DNA of 64,000 nucleotides, taken from positions 1 through 64,000 of the forward strand of contig SUZV01000008.1 of NCBI GenBank assembly GCA_015059715.1. The letters run 5' to 3'. Made by a program: the position numbers and the translations under genes. The notes beneath the pieces were generated by a model, which searched no databases, had not been told where the DNA came from, and saw only the letters and a list, made by a program, of their open reading frames with translations. Positions 60,864-64,000 of the stretch are shown here, in pieces. Origin of the DNA: Rikenellaceae bacterium. GTDB taxonomy: Bacteria; Bacteroidota; Bacteroidia; Bacteroidales; Rikenellaceae. Position 1 is the first letter of the stretch; each line of letters begins with the position of its first letter.

Positions 60864-62090
60864 ATGAATAGAGATAATATTGAGATTATACAGATAAACA
60901 TCTCTGGAGAGGATAAGCCTGGACTTACATCGTCGCTAACTGGCATCTTAGCTTGTCACGATGCCTTTATTCTCGATATAGGACAGTCGAATATCCACCA
61001 GAGTCTAACGCTTGGCATCCTCTTTATGACTACGCCCGAGCGTTCAGGACAAATTATGAAGGAGTTGCTCTTCAAGGCCTCGGAGATGAACATCACGATA
61101 CGCTTCGAGCCTATCACCGCCGAGCAGTATAGCCAGTGGGTGACAGGGCAGGGTAAGAATCGATACATCATAACTATGGTGGGTCGTAAGATTACCGCCG
61201 AGCATATCTCGCGCGTTACGCATGCAATATCCGAGGAGGGGTTAAACATCGACGATATAAACCGCCTTACGGGACGTATGCCCTTGGACCAGGATGAGCG
61301 CGCTCCAAAGACAAGTATCGAGTTCTCGGTGCGTGGTACGCTCAGCGACAAGGGTCACTTCCAGAATGAGCTGATGAGCATAGCCAATGATGGCGAGGTA
61401 GATATATCGTTCCAGAAGGATGGCATCTTCCGCCGCTCGCGTCGCCTAATATGTTTCGATATGGACTCGACGTTGATACGTACCGAGGTTATCGATGAGC
61501 TTGCTGACCGCGCAGGCGTGGGTGAGCAGGTGCGCGACATCACCGAGCGAGCTATGCGTGGCGAGATAGACTTCCGCGAGAGCTTCAAGGAGCGCGTGGC
61601 ACTGCTCAAGGGCTTGGATGTTAGCGTTATGGAGGATATTGCCGTAAACCTACCCATCACCGAGGGTGTCGACCGCATGATGACAATACTTAAGCGTGTG
61701 GGGTACAAGACTGCGATACTATCGGGTGGATTTACCTACTTTGGCAACTACCTGAAGCGTCGCTTCGGCTTCGACTATGTTTATGCCAATGAGCTTGAGG
61801 TTGAGAATGGTAAGCTTACGGGACGCTATACAGGCGAGATTGTCGATGGCCAGCGTAAGGCTGAGTTGTTACGTCTACTCTGCCAGTTCGAGAATATCGA
61901 TATACAGCAGTCTGTGGCTGTGGGTGATGGTGCTAATGACCTGCCTATGCTCAACATCGCAGGCCTTGGCATCGCCTTCCACGCGAAACCAAAGGTGCGC
62001 GAGACGGCGCGTCAGTCAATATCAACAGTGGGACTTGATGGTATATTGTACTTCCTCGGCCTTAAGGATTCGTGGGTGGAGAAGCGTTAA
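60864..62090 (+). CDS. serB: phosphoserine phosphatase with ACT domains
   Basis: Last step of serine synthesis: hydrolyses L-phosphoserine. The 408-residue protein has two N-terminal ACT-like domains (about 5-85 and 95-180, EIIQINISGEDKPGLTSSLT, RYIITMVGRKITAEHISRVT), then the HAD phosphatase with FDMDSTLI near 199, AILSGGFTYFGNYL near 290 and GDGANDLPML near 352. The two ACT domains are the usual form in Bacteroidota and may bind serine for feedback. It is monocistronic. Confidence 0.95.
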   Translation: MNRDNIEIIQINISGEDKPGLTSSLTGILACHDAFILDIGQSNIHQSLTLGILFMTTPERSGQIMKELLFKASEMNITIRFEPITAEQYSQWVTGQGKNRYIITMVGRKITAEHISRVTHAISEEGLNIDDINRLTGRMPLDQDERAPKTSIEFSVRGTLSDKGHFQNELMSIANDGEVDISFQKDGIFRRSRRLICFDMDSTLIRTEVIDELADRAGVGEQVRDITERAMRGEIDFRESFKERVALLKGLDVSVMEDIAVNLPITEGVDRMMTILKRVGYKTAILSGGFTYFGNYLKRRFGFDYVYANELEVENGKLTGRYTGEIVDGQRKAELLRLLCQFENIDIQQSVAVGDGANDLPMLNIAGLGIAFHAKPKVRETARQSISTVGLDGILYFLGLKDSWVEKR

Positions 62091-62143
62091 CTTCGGGTCT
62101 AAATACGGAGCGAGGGACTATGTCTAATCTACAGAGATAGAGA

Positions 62144-62151
62144 TATATTTG
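62144..62151 (+). promoter_or_regulatory. -7 box for the DUF5689 gene pair
   Basis: TATATTTG, 34 bases before the first DUF5689 gene. -33 not clear. Confidence 0.5.
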
Positions 62152-62184
62152 TAGTTTGTAGGACACGTCTTAAATATATCGAAG

Positions 62185-63003
62185 ATGGTTCGTCAAGGGG
62201 TCAATATCCTGATTATATCGTTTATAGTGATGCTTGTCGGTTGTTATAATGCAGCCGACAAGCCTGTTATACGCCCTGAGCTCGACGAGGCGACAACCTC
62301 AATAGCGCGTCTGCGTAGCGATGTTGTGGGCTCCTCGGGGCGCGATATAACTACCGATGTGCGTATTCGTGGGCGCGTGGTGTCGTCCGATAGCGAGCAA
62401 AATATCTATGGGAGCATCTATGTAGAGGATGGCACAGGCGGTGTGGAGGTGATGTTGGGCCTTACGCAGCTCAGTGCCGCCTATCCCGAGGGTCTTGAGG
62501 TGTTGCTCAGGCTCAATAACTGCTATGCGGACTACTATCGTGGAGTGTTGCAGGTAGGCGATAGGGGCGAGGATAGCTACGACGGGAGATATAGTAGTGT
62601 AGGCTATATAGGCTCGCGCGATGGTGTAGATATGGTTGTGCAGCGAGGTGTAGATGTAGAGCAGGTGTCGCCACGCCGCCTTACGATATCTGACTTAAGT
62701 GCCTCGATATGCGGCTGCTTAGTAGAGATAGATGACCTGCATCTTGTCGCTTCTACATCGATAGATACGCTCCAAGGGCAGAGCTTGGAGGATGCTCGCT
62801 GGCGTGGATATAGCCTCTTTAAGGATAGTCGTGGCGATAGTATCGCCGTAAGGACACGCAACAGTGCCTACTTTGCCGATAGTGCTATTCCGCAGGATAG
62901 GGTCTCGCTGCGTGGCATTGTCGAGTGGGGTAGCTACGATAACGCCGCGGAGAAGTGCTACCATATAATTATGCGCTATGAGAGTGACTGTGTGGCTTAT
63001 TAG
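62185..63003 (+). CDS. DUF5689 lipoprotein
   Basis: A 272-residue lipoprotein (signal ending VMLVGC). The DUF5689 domain follows from about residue 30 (TSIARLRSDVVGSSGRDITT, then DVRIRGRVVSSDSEQNIYGSIYVEDGTGGVEVML), which resembles an OB-fold-like nucleic-acid or ligand-binding domain. The second half is beta-rich. It overlaps the next DUF5689 gene by 26 bases (start 62978). Such pairs in Bacteroidales are exported; their role is unknown. Confidence 0.82.
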   Translation: MVRQGVNILIISFIVMLVGCYNAADKPVIRPELDEATTSIARLRSDVVGSSGRDITTDVRIRGRVVSSDSEQNIYGSIYVEDGTGGVEVMLGLTQLSAAYPEGLEVLLRLNNCYADYYRGVLQVGDRGEDSYDGRYSSVGYIGSRDGVDMVVQRGVDVEQVSPRRLTISDLSASICGCLVEIDDLHLVASTSIDTLQGQSLEDARWRGYSLFKDSRGDSIAVRTRNSAYFADSAIPQDRVSLRGIVEWGSYDNAAEKCYHIIMRYESDCVAY

Positions 63004-63742
63004 CCTTGCCGCGATGCTCCTTGGCATATCGTGCGATAGCCGAGAGGTTGATATCATCTCCAGTGAGGTATCTATAGGCTACCTTCGTAGCCTGGCAAGC
63101 GATGTTGCGCAGCCCATAACGCGCGATATTAAGATTGTGGGCTATGTGGTGGCTAATGACCGCCTCGGTGAGCTGACACGTGCCTTTGTTATCGCCGACG
63201 AGTCGTCAGGCGTAGAGGTACAGGTGGATGCATCGGTTGTCGATGAACATCTGCCGCTATACTCCCATATCGAGCTTAGCTGCTCGGGTCTATATATATG
63301 TCGCGAGTATGGTAGGGTATTGCTGGGTGCTGAGCCTACGGATAGCTATGCCGTAGACCGTATTACGATGCCCGAGCTTGCGAGCCGCCTGCGCCTTATC
63401 TCCGACTCAATCACCGCGCCACGCGCTTTGCAGCTCGACATTCGCGATATTACCCCTCGCGAGCAGTTTCGCTATGTCATGCTCTCAGGTGTTGAGCTTA
63501 TAGCTGAGGAGCGTGGGCAGAGATGGTGCGATATTGATACCCTTAGTGGGGAGTATATGCCCTCGTTACGCCACTTTAGCGATGGGCGCGACACCATAGC
63601 CTTTATCACCTCTGGCGAGTGTCGCTACAGCTCTGAGCGTGTGCCTACAGCTACGATAGCCACACTTGGCATCGTCGATTATTATCGTGGGGATGTGGCC
63701 TTCCGCATCACAAACCATCAGGTTGTGACGTTAGAGGATTAG
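62978..63742 (+). CDS. DUF5689 lipoprotein, second copy
   Basis: A 254-residue lipoprotein (signal ending LLGISC). The DUF5689 domain (SIGYLRSLASDVAQPITRDIKIVGYVVANDRLGELTRAFVI, SSGVEVQVDASVV) matches the gene before it in layout though not closely in residues, so the two are probably old duplicates. Its start lies inside the upstream gene (26-base overlap), implying translational coupling. Function unknown. Confidence 0.82.
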   Translation: MRVTVWLISLAAMLLGISCDSREVDIISSEVSIGYLRSLASDVAQPITRDIKIVGYVVANDRLGELTRAFVIADESSGVEVQVDASVVDEHLPLYSHIELSCSGLYICREYGRVLLGAEPTDSYAVDRITMPELASRLRLISDSITAPRALQLDIRDITPREQFRYVMLSGVELIAEERGQRWCDIDTLSGEYMPSLRHFSDGRDTIAFITSGECRYSSERVPTATIATLGIVDYYRGDVAFRITNHQVVTLED

Positions 63743-63772
63743 CTTCTGATAGCTTATACTCTGTGTGTGGGG

Positions 63773-64000
63773 TTATCTATGCTCCGAGACCCAGTTTGTT
63801 AGCTCGACAAAGTCGGCAACCGAGAGCTGTTCGGCACGCATCGTAAAGAAGCGGTGCTCGCTGCCTCCGAAGTCGCCAAAAACAGCCTTAAGCGAGTTGC
63901 GTAGCATCTTGCGACGCTGGCCAAACGAGGCCTTAACAACCTTGATGAATAGCCCTTCGTCGCAGTCAAGCTTGTCGACATTGTTGCGTACTAAGCGTAT
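63773..64000 (-). CDS. rsmA: 16S rRNA dimethyladenosine transferase (3' part)
   Basis: The last 75 codons of RsmA/KsgA, which dimethylates two adenines near the 3' end of 16S rRNA. The frame is open to the right edge, so the N-terminal SAM domain lies outside. The visible part carries the family C-terminal motif (VVKASFGQRRKMLRNSLK) and a late LSVADFVELTNWV helix. The stop at 63773 lies 30 bases after the convergent DUF5689 stop. Confidence 0.9.
   Translation of the reverse strand: MRLVRNNVDKLDCDEGLFIKVVKASFGQRRKMLRNSLKAVFGDFGGSEHRFFTMRAEQLSVADFVELTNWVSEHR

Overview
The window is a Bacteroidales-type chromosome segment, perhaps Alistipes/Rikenellaceae-like, though the genus is only a guess. 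The evidence is: repeated Bacteroidota promoters (TTTG, about 19 bases, TAnnTTTG) in front of many genes; families largely confined to the phylum (DUF4295 next to rpmB-rpmG, DUF5606, DUF4465, DUF5689, DUF6562 plus GLUG surface lipoproteins, OMP_b-brl TonB-like receptors, DUF2807); and many lipoproteins with SPII signals. No phage, transposase, tRNA, rRNA or CRISPR locus was seen.

Layout. 1-1.4 kb: the 3' part of a compositionally odd SLH-domain gene of Firmicutes type. 1.7-8.4 kb: MATE exporter, DsbD-like thiol reductase, AraC regulator, lipid kinase, ApbE. 8.7-11.6 kb: rpsO with a structured leader, then pnp. 11.6-21.1 kb: three exported lipoproteins, the last a beta-helix/GLUG giant with a frameshift and a long structured leader, with deoC between them. 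21.4-26 kb (minus): DUF4295-rpmG-rpmB, a 42-residue small ORF, pncB, cinA, pyrD. 26.4-29.5 kb (minus): DUF2807 lipoprotein and an outer-membrane receptor. 29.7-31.9 kb: an ABC transporter with a YtrA-type GntR regulator, preceded by two identical-arm palindromic operators. 32.6-42.7 kb: plsC, parE, parC, aroK, murI, ftsK, lolA-like. 42.7-48.6 kb: DUF4465 lipoprotein, low-complexity protein, rsmI, two glycosyltransferases, mazG, gamma-carbonic anhydrase. 49.2-54.6 kb: LytS/LytTR two-component pair and a receptor-like barrel. 55-64 kb: secA, dCMP deaminase, a small regulator with a membrane protein, DUF5606, serB, two DUF5689 lipoproteins and the 3' end of rsmA.

The most unusual feature is not a gene. 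Seven copies of a roughly 200-450 bp palindromic element (here called E1-E7) lie between genes. Each arm is a chain of short stem-loops joined by a constant linker (TAAAGGGTAGTTC). The stems differ in sequence but stay paired. The centre holds 8-base tandem units in opposite polarity around an A tract. A second family (here R2, about 120 bp, terminal inverted repeats that differ between copies but always pair) sits directly behind stop codons, and one E copy appears to have landed inside an R2 copy. I cannot identify either family by search; together they are the best candidate here for an undescribed system.

Most genes are ordinary housekeeping or envelope functions in short operons. Several overlap by one to a few bases (parE-parC, GT2-GT2, LytS-LytTR, membrane protein-regulator, the DUF5689 pair), which supports co-transcription.
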